Positions 1 to 6,379 of a DNA stretch of 6,379 nt are shown piece after piece. Position 1 is the first letter of the stretch. Every line of letters starts with the position of its first letter. The stretch spans positions 1 through 6,379 of the forward strand of contig JAPOZE010000517.1 of the NCBI GenBank assembly GCA_026706225.1, given 5' to 3'. The position numbers and the translations under genes were made by a program. The DNA is from Acidobacteriota bacterium. Its GTDB lineage: Bacteria > Acidobacteriota > Terriglobia > Versatilivoradales > Versatilivoraceae. A model generated the notes under the pieces. The model was not told the DNA's origin. It worked only from the letters and a program-made list of their open reading frames with translations, and did no database searches.

Positions 1-132
1 AAAATATGCACCGTCATCCGGTAGTGCGCCCCGGGCGACTTCGAAACGGCCGTTCTGGAGCGCCGCCGGGCTTCCGACCTGCTGGAATTTCGACTCGACT
101 TCCTGGATCCTTCTCAGCTTACCCCGGAACGG
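1..132 (+). pseudogene. Upstream in-frame coding portion of aroDE, interrupted by TAG at 22-24
   Basis: In the aroDE frame, positions 1-21 read KICTVIR, the usual first beta-strand of type I dehydroquinate dehydratases (compare ICT/ICV starts in the family). TAG follows at 22-24. Positions 25-132 then read on without a stop, ending in a Ser-Asp-LLEFRLDFLDP segment. The spacing from the first strand to the LLEFRLD strand, about 25 codons counting the TAG as one, fits the family, so nothing appears missing or shifted in frame. No ATG, GTG or TTG occurs in frame between 25 and 132; only CTG codons do (55, 79, 82, 103). Explanations are a real nonsense mutation, a base error in the read or assembly, a rare start such as CTG, or readthrough. 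The start codon of an intact gene would lie left of the window. Confidence 0.6.
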
Positions 133-1482
133 ATGCAGCGCTGGGTGGCCCTGGCGGGTGTTCCGGTCATTGGGACGCTTCGCAGAAAACCGTTTGGAGG
201 ACGGTTCGAGGGCGGGGCGGTCGAACAGTTGCAGATCCTGGACAGGATCAGGGGGGCCGGATTTTCCTTTCTGGATATCGAGGTGGAAACGCTGGAGGCG
301 GCGGGTCCCCCTCGATTGAACAAGATCAGGGACGGGTCCTGGAGGTTGATCGGGTCCTACCACAACTTCCGGGAAACGCCCTCGGATCTCCGGTCCATTT
401 TCCGGCGGATTCTGGCGGTCGATGCCGACGTGGTGAAGATCGCCACCCTTGCGGCCGATTTTGCCGACAATTTTCGTCTCCTGGAGCTGGTGTCGCAGGG
501 TGGGCGGCAGGGCCTCCCCATCATCGCAGTGGCCATGGGGGAGTTGGGCGTCTATTCCCGCCTGGTGGCTCCCGGCCGGGGAGCCATGCTCACCTACGCA
601 TCCATGCGGGCAGGCCAGGAGACGGCCCCCGGGCAATTCACCTCCCGGGACCTGAAATGCGTCTACGGCCTGAATTCGATCGATGCCGACACTCTTTTTT
701 ATGGGGTGATCGGCCATCCCATCGGTCACTCCCTGTCTCCGCAGGTGCACAACTACGCCTTCCGGCAGCTCGGGCTGAATTGCCGTTACCTGCCCCTGCC
801 CACGCCCGACCTGGAAGCGTTTGCGCCCTATCTGCAACGCTTCGGCGGGCTCAGCGTCACCCTTCCGCACAAGCTCGGCGTGTTGCGGCACGTGGACTCT
901 CGTCATCCGGGCGTGGCGGCCTGCGGAGCCGCCAACACCCTGGTCCGGCGCGAAGACGGCCTGTGGGCCTACAATACCGACCTGGACGGCGTTCGCCACG
1001 CCTTGCGCGGTTGCCTGGACGGCTCGCCCGGCCGGGGCGTGCTGCTGGGAGCCGGAGGAGCCGCCCGCTCCGCCGCCGCCGTGTTGAGGGAATCCGGCTG
1101 GCGGGTCACTGTCCTGGCCCGGAACCGGTCCAGGGCCGAGGCACTGGCCGGCGAGTTCGGGTTCGAGGCGGATTCACTGGACCGTTCCGGCCGGTACAGC
1201 GGCGATCTTCTGATCAACGCCACTCCGGTGGGCATGTCCCCCGCCATCCATGAAAGTCCGGTGGCCGGAGAGGAACTGAACTACGGTACGGTTTTCGATA
1301 TGGTCTACAATCCCCTGGAGACCCGGCTGCTTCGGGAGGCCCGAAAGCGGGCCCAGGTAGTGAGCGGCCTGGAGATGTTTGTCGGACAGGCCGCCAGGCA
1401 GTGCTTTCTGTGGACCGGACGCGAGGCCCCCCTGCAGGGGATGCGGGAGGTCGTGCTGAACCGAATGATGAATGATGAATGA
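133..1482 (+). CDS. aroDE: Bifunctional type I 3-dehydroquinate dehydratase / shikimate dehydrogenase (AroD-AroE fusion), 5' end unresolved
   Basis: Catalyses two consecutive cytoplasmic steps of the shikimate pathway: dehydration of 3-dehydroquinate, then NADPH reduction of 3-dehydroshikimate. Counting from the ATG at 133 (449 aa), residues 1-175 are the type I dehydratase barrel: GSYHNF with catalytic His77, VVKIAT with Schiff-base Lys102, YSR with Arg143, TYAS and APGQ (Ser157, Gln168). Residues about 188-449 are shikimate dehydrogenase: HSLSP (199-203), LPHK with Lys247, AANT (266-269), NTD with Asp283, the GAGGA nucleotide loop (306-310), ARNRS (329-333, NADP-type), NATPVGM (362-368) and GLEMFVGQA (412-420). 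The start is uncertain. Codons 25-132 are open in the same frame and encode LLEFRLDFL (79-105), the first-strand motif whose Glu and Arg bind substrate, so the ATG at 133 gives a barrel lacking that strand. An in-frame TAG lies at 22-24. The last residues (MMNDE) and the stop come from a 7-bp repeat. Function is sure; whether the protein is intact is not. Confidence 0.9.
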   Translation: MQRWVALAGVPVIGTLRRKPFGGRFEGGAVEQLQILDRIRGAGFSFLDIEVETLEAAGPPRLNKIRDGSWRLIGSYHNFRETPSDLRSIFRRILAVDADVVKIATLAADFADNFRLLELVSQGGRQGLPIIAVAMGELGVYSRLVAPGRGAMLTYASMRAGQETAPGQFTSRDLKCVYGLNSIDADTLFYGVIGHPIGHSLSPQVHNYAFRQLGLNCRYLPLPTPDLEAFAPYLQRFGGLSVTLPHKLGVLRHVDSRHPGVAACGAANTLVRREDGLWAYNTDLDGVRHALRGCLDGSPGRGVLLGAGGAARSAAAVLRESGWRVTVLARNRSRAEALAGEFGFEADSLDRSGRYSGDLLINATPVGMSPAIHESPVAGEELNYGTVFDMVYNPLETRLLREARKRAQVVSGLEMFVGQAARQCFLWTGREAPLQGMREVVLNRMMNDE

Positions 1483-1493
1483 TGAATGATGAA
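1464..1493. repeat. Heptamer tandem array 1a, AATGATG x4
   Basis: Four exact copies of AATGATG at 1464, 1471, 1478 and 1485, followed by AA before the pattern decays. The TGA at 1480-1482, inside the third copy, is the aroDE stop codon, so the repeat encodes the final five residues of the enzyme and ends it. After 1493 a weaker period persists as AGTGGAG, GACAGTG and GATAGTG (1506-1526). Confidence 0.92.
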
Positions 1494-1616
1494 CCGAGAT
1501 TGGAGAGTGGAGGACAGTGGATAGTGAAGAGTTGATGGTGATTGGTGGTCCGTGGAGTCCTGCTCTGCTGGGTGGATCGTTCGAGGGGAAGAAGCCGATT
1601 GTTCATGACGGCGAAC

Positions 1617-1646
1617 CACGAATAGCCACGAATCAACACGAAGAAG
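1617..1646. repeat. CACGAA decamer repeats, three copies
   Basis: Three tandem 10-bp units, CACGAATAGC, CACGAATCAA and CACGAAGAAG, share the core CACGAA. They lie in the middle of element 1. They are inverted relative to the TTCGT decamers about 70 bp downstream, so they can form an inner stem within the outer heptamer stem. Role unknown. Confidence 0.75.
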
Positions 1647-1713
1647 CCAAGGCAAGGGAAAATCTGCTTCAACAAGGAGCTGCAGCCAAACGCTTTTGCA
1701 GTCCGTCGGTGGC

Positions 1714-1733
1714 CCTTCGTTTTCCTTCGTGGA
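1714..1733. repeat. Inverted partner of the CACGAA decamers, two copies
   Basis: Two 10-bp units, CCTTCGTTTT and CCTTCGTGGA. TTCGTGG at 1726-1732 is the exact reverse complement of CCACGAA at 1616-1622 and 1626-1632. Longer imperfect pairing runs on through the neighbouring unit. Together they form a second inverted repeat nested inside the heptamer arms. Confidence 0.7.
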
Positions 1734-1776
1734 TGACTCTATTCCCAGTGCCTAACCCATCGACCCAACAACTTTT

Positions 1777-1859
<83 letters not shown>

Positions 1860-1860
<1 letters not shown>

Positions 1861-2780
1861 TGGCCGCCATCTATTCCATTCAGGTTCCTGCAAGTTCCAC
1901 CAATCTGGGGGCGGGGTACGACGCTCTGGGGCTGGCCCTGGGGCTCTACCTCGAGGTTCGGGTGCAGGAGTCCGGTAGCGGCTCCCCGGAAATCCACATG
2001 GAGGGCGAAGGGGCCGGGGAATTGCTCAGCGTGCGGGAAAACCTGATGTGGAAGGTGATCCGGCGGGTGTTTCAGGGGGAGGGACGGCCCCAGACCCCGC
2101 TGAGGCTGGAGGTGCGGAACCACATACCTCTGGCCCGCGGGCTGGGCAGCAGCGCGGCGGCCATTGTGGCGGCCCTGGGAATCTACGAGGCCCTGGCGGG
2201 CAAGGAGTTGTCCCAGGAGAAGTTCTTCCGCTACGCCCTGGAGTTCGAGACCCATCCCGACAACCTGACGGCGGCCCGTTTCGGGGGTTTCACCGTGAGC
2301 TGCGTCGACGAAGTGGGAAGGGTGTCGTTCTTTCGGACTCGAGTCGCCGACGCGCTCAAGGTCCTGCTGGTGGTTCCCGACATCCGGTTGCCTACCAGCG
2401 AGGCCAGGGCTGTCGTGCCCGACCGGCTCGAGATGAGTGACGTAATCTTCAACCTGCAGCGCAGCGCTCTGACGGTTGCGGCCTTGATGGCAGGGCAATT
2501 CCGGTTTTTGGGAGAATCGCTCCGCGACAAGGTGCATCAGCCCTACCGGGCGCCTCTGATTCCGGGACTGCAGGAGGTCCTGGCGCTCAAGGGGGGAGAG
2601 ATTCCCGGCTTGCTGGGACTCAGCCTGAGCGGGGCGGGGCCCAGCGTGGCGGCCTTCATTCAAGGGGACGGCCGGGATGTGTTCGGGCAGATCCAGTCCA
2701 TTTTCAATCGGCATGGCGTCAATTGCCGTCCGCTCGAGCTGAAGATCGACAACCGGGGAAGGAGCATTGGCCAGAGCTGA
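1860..2780 (+). CDS. thrB: Homoserine kinase (GHMP kinase family)
   Basis: Phosphorylates L-homoserine with ATP to O-phospho-L-homoserine, the step before threonine synthase, in the cytoplasm. The 306-aa product has the full GHMP-kinase layout: motif 1 PASSTNLGAGYDALGLAL (10-27), the ATP-binding loop PLARGLGSSAAA (90-101), a THPDNLTAARFGG segment (131-143) typical of homoserine kinases, and motif 3 SLSGAGPS (255-262). The length is normal for ThrB. The ATG at 1860 is favoured because the protein then begins a few residues before motif 1, as in the family. Other GHMP kinases such as mevalonate or shikimate-type kinases are less likely given the THPDN segment and motif 1. No Shine-Dalgarno sequence is visible, because the bases just upstream are the pyrimidine-rich heptamer array. 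thrB leads the run thrB-hisZ-hisG-hisD, with 54 bp to hisZ, so shared transcription is likely. Confidence 0.93.
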
Positions 2781-2834
2781 GGGCCGGCGCCGGATTACGG
2801 GCGGAGGCCATCCGCGGCAAGGACACTGGGACCG

Positions 2835-3818
2835 ATGAAGACCCTGACTCAAGTTCCGCTGGGCACCCAGGTGCTTTTCGGACCGGCGGTGAAACGCCGC
2901 CGGCGGCTGGAGAGGCTCGTCTTCTCCATCTTCAGCCGTTGGAAGTACGAGGAGATCATCCCCCCCATTTTCGACTACTACGATGTCTTCTCCAAGGGCA
3001 TGGGGGCGGAGTTGGAGGAGGCGCTCTATCGCTTCGTCGACCGGGAAGGGAATCTGCTGGCCCTGCGCCCGGAATTCACCTCCCTGGTGGCCAAGACCGT
3101 GGCCACCCGCCTGCAGGATCGGCCCAAGCCCCTGAGGCTCTGCTATTGCGGCGATGTCCTGCGCTACGAGGCCCCCAGGGGCGGGAGGCAGCGCGAGTCC
3201 TTCCAGCTTGGAATCGAGAACATCGGCGGTGAGAGGATCGCCTGCGACGCCGAGGTAATTCAGGTCGCCATGGAAGCCCTGCAGCGGGTGGGCATCGACC
3301 GCTTTCAGTTCAACCTGGGCGAAATGGGCTTCTTTGCCGGCCTGGTGGAGAGATTCGGCCTGTCTGCCGAGGACCTCTCCACAATCCGGAGGCTCATCGA
3401 CCGGAAAGATCCGGTGGGACTGCAGGCCGAAATGGAGCGCCTGCAGCTTTCCCCCCGGCGCCGCGAGGTGTTGCACGCACTGCTTCACCTCACCGGAAAC
3501 GGCGAAACCATCGATGCCGCCCGGCGACTGGTCTCCAATGAGAAATCCCTGTCGGCCCTGGACAACCTGGCGGGGCTCTACGCCGAGCTGCAGCGTCGCG
3601 AGCTGGCCGAACACCTGACCATCGACCTGAGCGAAGTCAGGGGGTTGGACTATTACACCGGCATCATCTTCAAGATCTACGTGCCCGGGTTGGGGTTCGA
3701 GGTGGGCAGCGGGGGCCGCTACGACAACCTGTTGAAGAACTTCGGCTGCGATCTCCCTTCGGTCGGGTTTACCTTCTTCCTGGAACGGCTGATGGCCCTG
3801 CCGCTGAAACTGCGATGA
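2835..3818 (+). CDS. hisZ: ATP phosphoribosyltransferase regulatory subunit HisZ
   Basis: A paralogue of the histidyl-tRNA synthetase catalytic core. It has no synthetase role but binds short-form HisG to make active, histidine-sensitive ATP phosphoribosyltransferase. The 327-aa product shows LPLG near the N-terminus (8-10), LALRPEFT (75-82), a class II motif-2-like CYCGDVLRYE (103-112) followed by RQRESFQLGIENIG (118-131), LDYYTGIIF (271-279), GGRYDNLL (293-300), and a motif-3-like VGFTFFLERL (310-319). It ends there, lacking the C-terminal anticodon-binding domain of true HisRS, which together with the adjacent short hisG makes HisZ the better call. A weak AAGGA (2819-2823) lies 11 nt before the ATG. 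The stop overlaps the hisG start as ATGA, suggesting translational coupling and balanced HisZ:HisG production. Confidence 0.93.
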   Translation: MKTLTQVPLGTQVLFGPAVKRRRRLERLVFSIFSRWKYEEIIPPIFDYYDVFSKGMGAELEEALYRFVDREGNLLALRPEFTSLVAKTVATRLQDRPKPLRLCYCGDVLRYEAPRGGRQRESFQLGIENIGGERIACDAEVIQVAMEALQRVGIDRFQFNLGEMGFFAGLVERFGLSAEDLSTIRRLIDRKDPVGLQAEMERLQLSPRRREVLHALLHLTGNGETIDAARRLVSNEKSLSALDNLAGLYAELQRRELAEHLTIDLSEVRGLDYYTGIIFKIYVPGLGFEVGSGGRYDNLLKNFGCDLPSVGFTFFLERLMALPLKLR

Positions 3819-4474
3819 GCAATTCGGTGAAATCCGGGGGAATTCTCTCAGTGGCCCTTTCCAAGGGCAGGCTTCAGGACGAGACCCTGGAGTTGCTGGG
3901 CCGGGCGGGCGTGGAGCTTGACGCTTCCGAGGCCGGTTCCAGAAAGCTCGTCTTTCGGGACAGAAGCGGATGCTTCCAGTTCTTCCTGCTGAAACCGGTG
4001 GATGTCCCGACCTACGTGGAGTATGGCGTCGCCGACCTGGGTGTCGCCGGTCGGGACGTGTTGCTGGAATCGGAGGCCGACGTGCATCAACCGCTGGACC
4101 TGGGGATAGGCCGATGCATCCTGGCGGTCGCCGGACCCAGGAGCACGGCGCGGAAGAACTACCGCGAGCTCTCTGCCGTTCGCATTGCCACCAAGTACCC
4201 CCGCATCACCACCGATCATTTTACCCGGCAGGGCGTCCCGGTGGAGATCATCACTCTCTCCGGCAGCGTTGAGTTGGCTCCCCGGCTGGGACTCTCGGAA
4301 CGGATCGTCGACCTGGTCGCCACCGGGCGCACCCTGGCCGACAATGGGCTGGAAGTCATCGAGCCGATCTGCGATGTTTCGGCCCGGCTGATCGTCAACC
4401 GGGCCAGCTACCAGGTGAAACGCCAGGCAGTGAGCCGTCTCATCCAAGGGCTGGCGGACAGTTTGAACCGATGA
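3815..4474 (+). CDS. hisG: ATP phosphoribosyltransferase catalytic subunit, short form
   Basis: Joins ATP and PRPP to give N1-(5-phosphoribosyl)-ATP, the committed first step of histidine synthesis. At 219 aa it is the short form, lacking the C-terminal ACT-like regulatory domain of long HisG; the adjacent hisZ supplies that function. Visible motifs are VALSKGRL (13-20), VPTYVEYGVADLGVAGRD (64-81), RIATKYP (123-129), SGSVELAP (149-156) and the PRPP-binding IVDLVATGRTL (164-174). All expected blocks are present. The start at 3815 adds about a dozen residues before the conserved first strand. It is supported by the 4-bp overlap with hisZ, although no Shine-Dalgarno sequence is evident and initiation probably relies on coupling. 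The stop overlaps the hisD ATG in the same ATGA manner. Confidence 0.95.
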   Translation: MSNSVKSGGILSVALSKGRLQDETLELLGRAGVELDASEAGSRKLVFRDRSGCFQFFLLKPVDVPTYVEYGVADLGVAGRDVLLESEADVHQPLDLGIGRCILAVAGPRSTARKNYRELSAVRIATKYPRITTDHFTRQGVPVEIITLSGSVELAPRLGLSERIVDLVATGRTLADNGLEVIEPICDVSARLIVNRASYQVKRQAVSRLIQGLADSLNR

Positions 4475-5769
4475 TTCCGATTTACCACTGGCCCGGCGCC
4501 GAGGCGGGCGCCTACCTGGAAAAGGTGAGTTCGCGAGGCACGAAAGCGGGCGGCGAGGTGGAGGCGCGGGTTGCCGCCATCCTGGCTTCGGTGCGGGAAG
4601 GCGGAGATGCGGCACTGAGAGAGTGGACCCTGCGCCTGGAGGGTTTCGAACCCGGTTCCCTGAAGATCGACCCCGGGGAGATTCGCTCCCTGGCCGGCCG
4701 GGTGGATCCCCAACTGCGGGAGGTTCTCCGCCAGGCCCGCCGGAACATTGCCGCCTTTCACCGCCGCCAGCGCCAGGAGTCCTGGGAGTTCGAAGCCTCG
4801 GATGGGGTCAGGCTGGGGCAGCGAATCACGCCCCTGTCGAGTGTCGGTCTCTACGTGCCGGGGGGGGCCGCGGCCTATCCTTCCAGCCTGCTCATGAACG
4901 CTGTCCCGGCGCAGATTGCGGGCGTGGGCCGGATTGTGTTGACCACTCCCTATGCCGGCTTCCGGGCCAACCCGGTGGTGGCGGCGGCTCTGGTCGAACT
5001 GGGACTGGAGGAGGTCTACGGGGTGGGGGGAGCCCAGGCGATCGCCGCCCTGGCCTACGGGACCAAAACCGTCCCCCGGGTCGACAAGATCGTGGGTCCC
5101 GGCAACGCCTGGGTATCGGAGGCCAAGAGGCAGGTCTTCGGGCAGGTGGACATCGACAAGATTGCCGGCCCTTCGGAAGTGGCGGTGGTTGCCGACGATT
5201 CGGCTCATCCCGACCACGTGGCTGCCGATCTGATGGCCCAGGCCGAGCACGACGAGGAGGCGGTGGCGCTGGCCATCGTATTCTCCAGGGTCCAGGCCGA
5301 GGCCATCCGGGCCGGCCTCGAACGTCAGATCCCGGAGCTGAGCCGGCAGGGGACCATACGAAGGGCGCTGGAAAACTATGGAGCCGTTCTGGTGGTGAGT
5401 GAACCCGGTGAGGCAGTCGGGATCGTCAACCGCATTGCTCCCGAGCACCTGGAGTTGCTGACCCGGGAGGCCGAGTCTCTGGGTCGGCAGGTGGAGGCCT
5501 GCGGGGCCATCTTTTTCGGTTCCGATTCCTGCGAAGCGGTGGGCGACTACTATGCGGGCCCCAACCATGTCCTGCCGACCGGCGGCAGCGCCCGTTTCGC
5601 TTCGCCCCTGGGCGTCTACGATTTCGTGAAGCGGACCAACCTGGTCAAGTACACCCGGGCGGCGCTGCGCAAGCATCATCGGTCCATCGAGCGCTTCGCC
5701 CTGGCAGAGAAGCTGGATGCCCACGCCCACAGCGTGGCGATTAGAATGGAAAAAAGCAGTGGTCAGTGA
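4471..5769 (+). CDS. hisD: Histidinol dehydrogenase
   Basis: A zinc enzyme that oxidises L-histidinol through histidinal to L-histidine with two NAD+, the last two histidine steps. The 432-aa product is full length. Motifs in order: [19 protein letters not shown] (125-143), [16 protein letters not shown] (183-198), [12 protein letters not shown] (204-215), [10 protein letters not shown] (227-236), AQAEHD with metal-site Gln257 and His260, APEHLEL with Glu325 and His326, [15 protein letters not shown] (358-372) with Asp359, and EKLDAHAHS (413-421), in which His418 aligns with the last zinc ligand. All catalytic and metal residues appear intact. The start overlaps the hisG stop by 4 bp. The terminal Ser-Ser-Gly-Gln and the TGA at 5767-5769 are read from the heptamer array that starts at 5757, so this tail probably differs from close homologues. 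It ends the his gene run. Confidence 0.95.
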   Translation: MIPIYHWPGAEAGAYLEKVSSRGTKAGGEVEARVAAILASVREGGDAALREWTLRLEGFEPGSLKIDPGEIRSLAGRVDPQLREVLRQARRNIAAFHRRQRQESWEFEASDGVRLGQRITPLSSVGLYVPGGAAAYPSSLLMNAVPAQIAGVGRIVLTTPYAGFRANPVVAAALVELGLEEVYGVGGAQAIAALAYGTKTVPRVDKIVGPGNAWVSEAKRQVFGQVDIDKIAGPSEVAVVADDSAHPDHVAADLMAQAEHDEEAVALAIVFSRVQAEAIRAGLERQIPELSRQGTIRRALENYGAVLVVSEPGEAVGIVNRIAPEHLELLTREAESLGRQVEACGAIFFGSDSCEAVGDYYAGPNHVLPTGGSARFASPLGVYDFVKRTNLVKYTRAALRKHHRSIERFALAEKLDAHAHSVAIRMEKSSGQ

Positions 5770-5791
5770 TCAGTGGATAGTGGTCAGTTAT
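5757..5791. repeat. Heptamer tandem array 2a
   Basis: Five units in phase: CAGTGGT, CAGTGAT, CAGTGGA, TAGTGGT, CAGTTAT. The TGA at 5767-5769 within the second unit is the hisD stop codon. The inverted copy is array 2b. Confidence 0.85.
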
Positions 5792-5812
5792 GTGATCGAC
5801 ATGTTCAGCACC

Positions 5813-5830
5813 TGAAACAATCCTGTTTCA
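5813..5830 (+). repeat. Perfect hairpin, 7-bp stem, ATCC loop
   Basis: TGAAACA (5813-5819) and TGTTTCA (5824-5830) are exact reverse complements around ATCC. A competing weaker stem, TTCAG (5804-5808) with CTGAA (5812-5816), uses some of the same bases. No T-tract follows, so it is not called a terminator. Confidence 0.7.
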
Positions 5831-5841
5831 CTCTCGTATGA

Positions 5842-5859
5842 CCCGCCCGCCAGGGCGGG
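5842..5859 (+). repeat. Perfect GC-rich hairpin, 7-bp stem, GCCA loop
   Basis: CCCGCCC (5842-5848) and GGGCGGG (5853-5859) are exact reverse complements around GCCA. It is the same size (18 nt, 7-4-7) as the hairpin 11 nt upstream. It is a strong stem, but GGCCCGG follows instead of T residues. Confidence 0.75.
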
Positions 5860-5866
5860 GGCCCGG

Positions 5867-5897
5867 CTAATCACTAACCACTGATCACTAATCACTG
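5867..5897. repeat. Heptamer tandem array 2b (inverted copy of 2a)
   Basis: Four units in phase, CTAATCA, CTAACCA, CTGATCA and CTAATCA, ending in CTG. Its reverse complement aligns with array 2a along its whole length with three mismatches. It ends 10 bp before the ATG at 5908. Confidence 0.88.
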
Positions 5898-5907
5898 CCG
5901 TTAAGCC

Positions 5908-6379
5908 ATGTCCAATAAGTCTCTAAACTGGGCCGTTCTCGGAACGGGCCAGATCTCCGAAATCGTGGCCCCCGCAATCAGGGATTCCGACTGGGCCGTC
6001 CCCTATGCCATCGCCAGTCGGACCTTGGAGAAGGCCGATGGATTCGCCCGCCGCCACGGCTATTCCAGGAGCTACGGGTGCTACGAAGCCGTTCTGGAAG
6101 ATCCGGCGGTGGAGGCGGTCTACAACCCGCTGCCCAACTGGCTTCACTGCGATTGGACCATCCGCGCCCTGGAGGCGGGCAAGCACGTCCTCTGCGAGAA
6201 GCCTCTGGCCGAGGAAATGGTCGAGTGCCGGAAAATGGTTGCCGTTTCCAGGCGGTGCGGCAGATCGTTGATGGAGGCCTTTGCCTATCGCTTTCATCCC
6301 CAGACCGCCAAGGTCAAGGAACTCGTCAGCCAGGGCAGTGTGGGCGAACTCCGCCTGATTCGATCCTCCCTGGGATTTC
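5908..6379 (+). CDS. Gfo/Idh/MocA-family NAD(P)-dependent oxidoreductase, N-terminal part
   Basis: Only the first 157 residues lie in the window; the frame is still open at the right edge. The N-terminal Rossmann fold starts with NWAVLGTGQISEIVAPAI (7-24), containing GxGxI (12-16). Next come ASRT (36-39), VYNPLPNWLHCDWTIRALEAGKHVLCEKPLA (71-101) with the family EKP motif at 97-99, and EAFAYRFHPQ (123-132). These mark the Gfo/Idh/MocA superfamily of sugar or polyol dehydrogenases, nearest in style to the glucose-fructose oxidoreductase and dihydrodiol dehydrogenase branches. The substrate cannot be read from this part. The ATG at 5908 fits because the Rossmann strand begins about seven residues later. 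No Shine-Dalgarno sequence is seen in the CCGTTAAGCC before it. Being beyond element 2 and unrelated to histidine synthesis, it is probably a separate unit. Confidence 0.88.
   Translation, partial: MSNKSLNWAVLGTGQISEIVAPAIRDSDWAVPYAIASRTLEKADGFARRHGYSRSYGCYEAVLEDPAVEAVYNPLPNWLHCDWTIRALEAGKHVLCEKPLAEEMVECRKMVAVSRRCGRSLMEAFAYRFHPQTAKVKELVSQGSVGELRLIRSSLGF

Larger units (their letters stand above)
5757..5897. repeat. Inverted-repeat intergenic element 2 (heptamer arms, two inner hairpins)
   Basis: Fills nearly all of the hisD-oxidoreductase gap. The left arm (5757-5787) pairs with the right arm (5867-5897) over 31 positions with 26 Watson-Crick pairs, 2 G-U pairs (as RNA) and 3 mismatches, counted by hand. 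The 79-nt interior holds two perfect hairpins, each with a 7-bp stem and 4-nt loop. The shape is a long stem closing on two short ones. The element covers the hisD stop and ends 10 bp before the next ATG. It belongs to the same repeat type as element 1, sharing CAGTGGATAGTG exactly (1515-1526 and 5771-5782). It has no uridine run, so it is not a standard intrinsic terminator, though it could stall polymerase or protect 3' ends. Confidence 0.85.

Noticed and set aside
22..24. TAG as a pyrrolysine codon
   Set aside because: The position is a loop after the first strand, not an active site, no pyl genes are visible, and the family has no such residue. A nonsense change or base error is simpler.
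6..1253. 415-codon + strand frame starting at the ATG at position 6
   Set aside because: It runs in another frame through aroDE and gives an Arg/Gly/Pro-rich product. The conserved enzyme lies in the frame of position 133.
4408..5730. 440-codon open frame on the - strand opposite hisD
   Set aside because: A shadow of hisD with no family motif; the + strand frame contains every histidinol dehydrogenase signature.
5791..5807. CRP/FNR-like operator (TGTGA half site)
   Set aside because: Only the left half matches; the expected TCACA partner is absent (TGTTCA instead).
5842..5870. Intrinsic terminator after hisD
   Set aside because: The GC hairpin is strong but is followed by GGCCCGGCTAA instead of a T-tract, so a standard rho-independent terminator cannot be claimed.

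Overview
This is a GC-rich bacterial window made mostly of amino-acid biosynthesis genes, all on the + strand. From left to right: a bifunctional type I 3-dehydroquinate dehydratase/shikimate dehydrogenase (aroDE, shikimate pathway, left end cut by the window); a 377-bp gene-free gap filled with repeats; a tight run thrB-hisZ-hisG-hisD (homoserine kinase, then three histidine genes, with 4-bp ATGA overlaps at hisZ/hisG and hisG/hisD); a 138-bp gap also made of repeats; and the N-terminal part of a Gfo/Idh/MocA-family oxidoreductase cut by the right edge. No rRNA, tRNA, CRISPR array, transposase or phage gene is visible.

The host is probably an environmental bacterium of the Acidobacteriota or a similar phylum. 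This is an inference from the AroD-AroE fusion order, the short-form HisG paired with HisZ, the high GC content, and intergenic gaps packed with 7-bp tandem repeats. The sequence alone does not prove the phylum.

How the genes work together: AroDE carries out two consecutive shikimate steps (3-dehydroquinate to 3-dehydroshikimate to shikimate). ThrB phosphorylates homoserine on the way to threonine. HisZ and HisG form the heteromeric ATP phosphoribosyltransferase that starts histidine synthesis, and HisD carries out its last two steps. thrB and the his genes look like one transcription unit. The sugar-dehydrogenase-like gene lies beyond the second repeat element and is probably a separate unit.

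The enzymes are ordinary; the gaps and the left edge are not. (1) Both gaps hold the same kind of element: a 7-bp tandem repeat array at the left, an inverted 7-bp array at the right, and smaller inverted repeats nested between. The arms can pair over about 31 bp in each case. Each left array supplies the stop codon of the upstream gene, and one right array keeps its 7-bp phase up to the A of the thrB ATG. The two elements share an exact 12-mer. (2) The aroDE reading frame extends with convincing family similarity back to position 1, but an in-frame TAG at 22-24 splits the first beta-strand from the rest. The first normal start codon after it (133) would remove the substrate-binding Glu-Arg strand.
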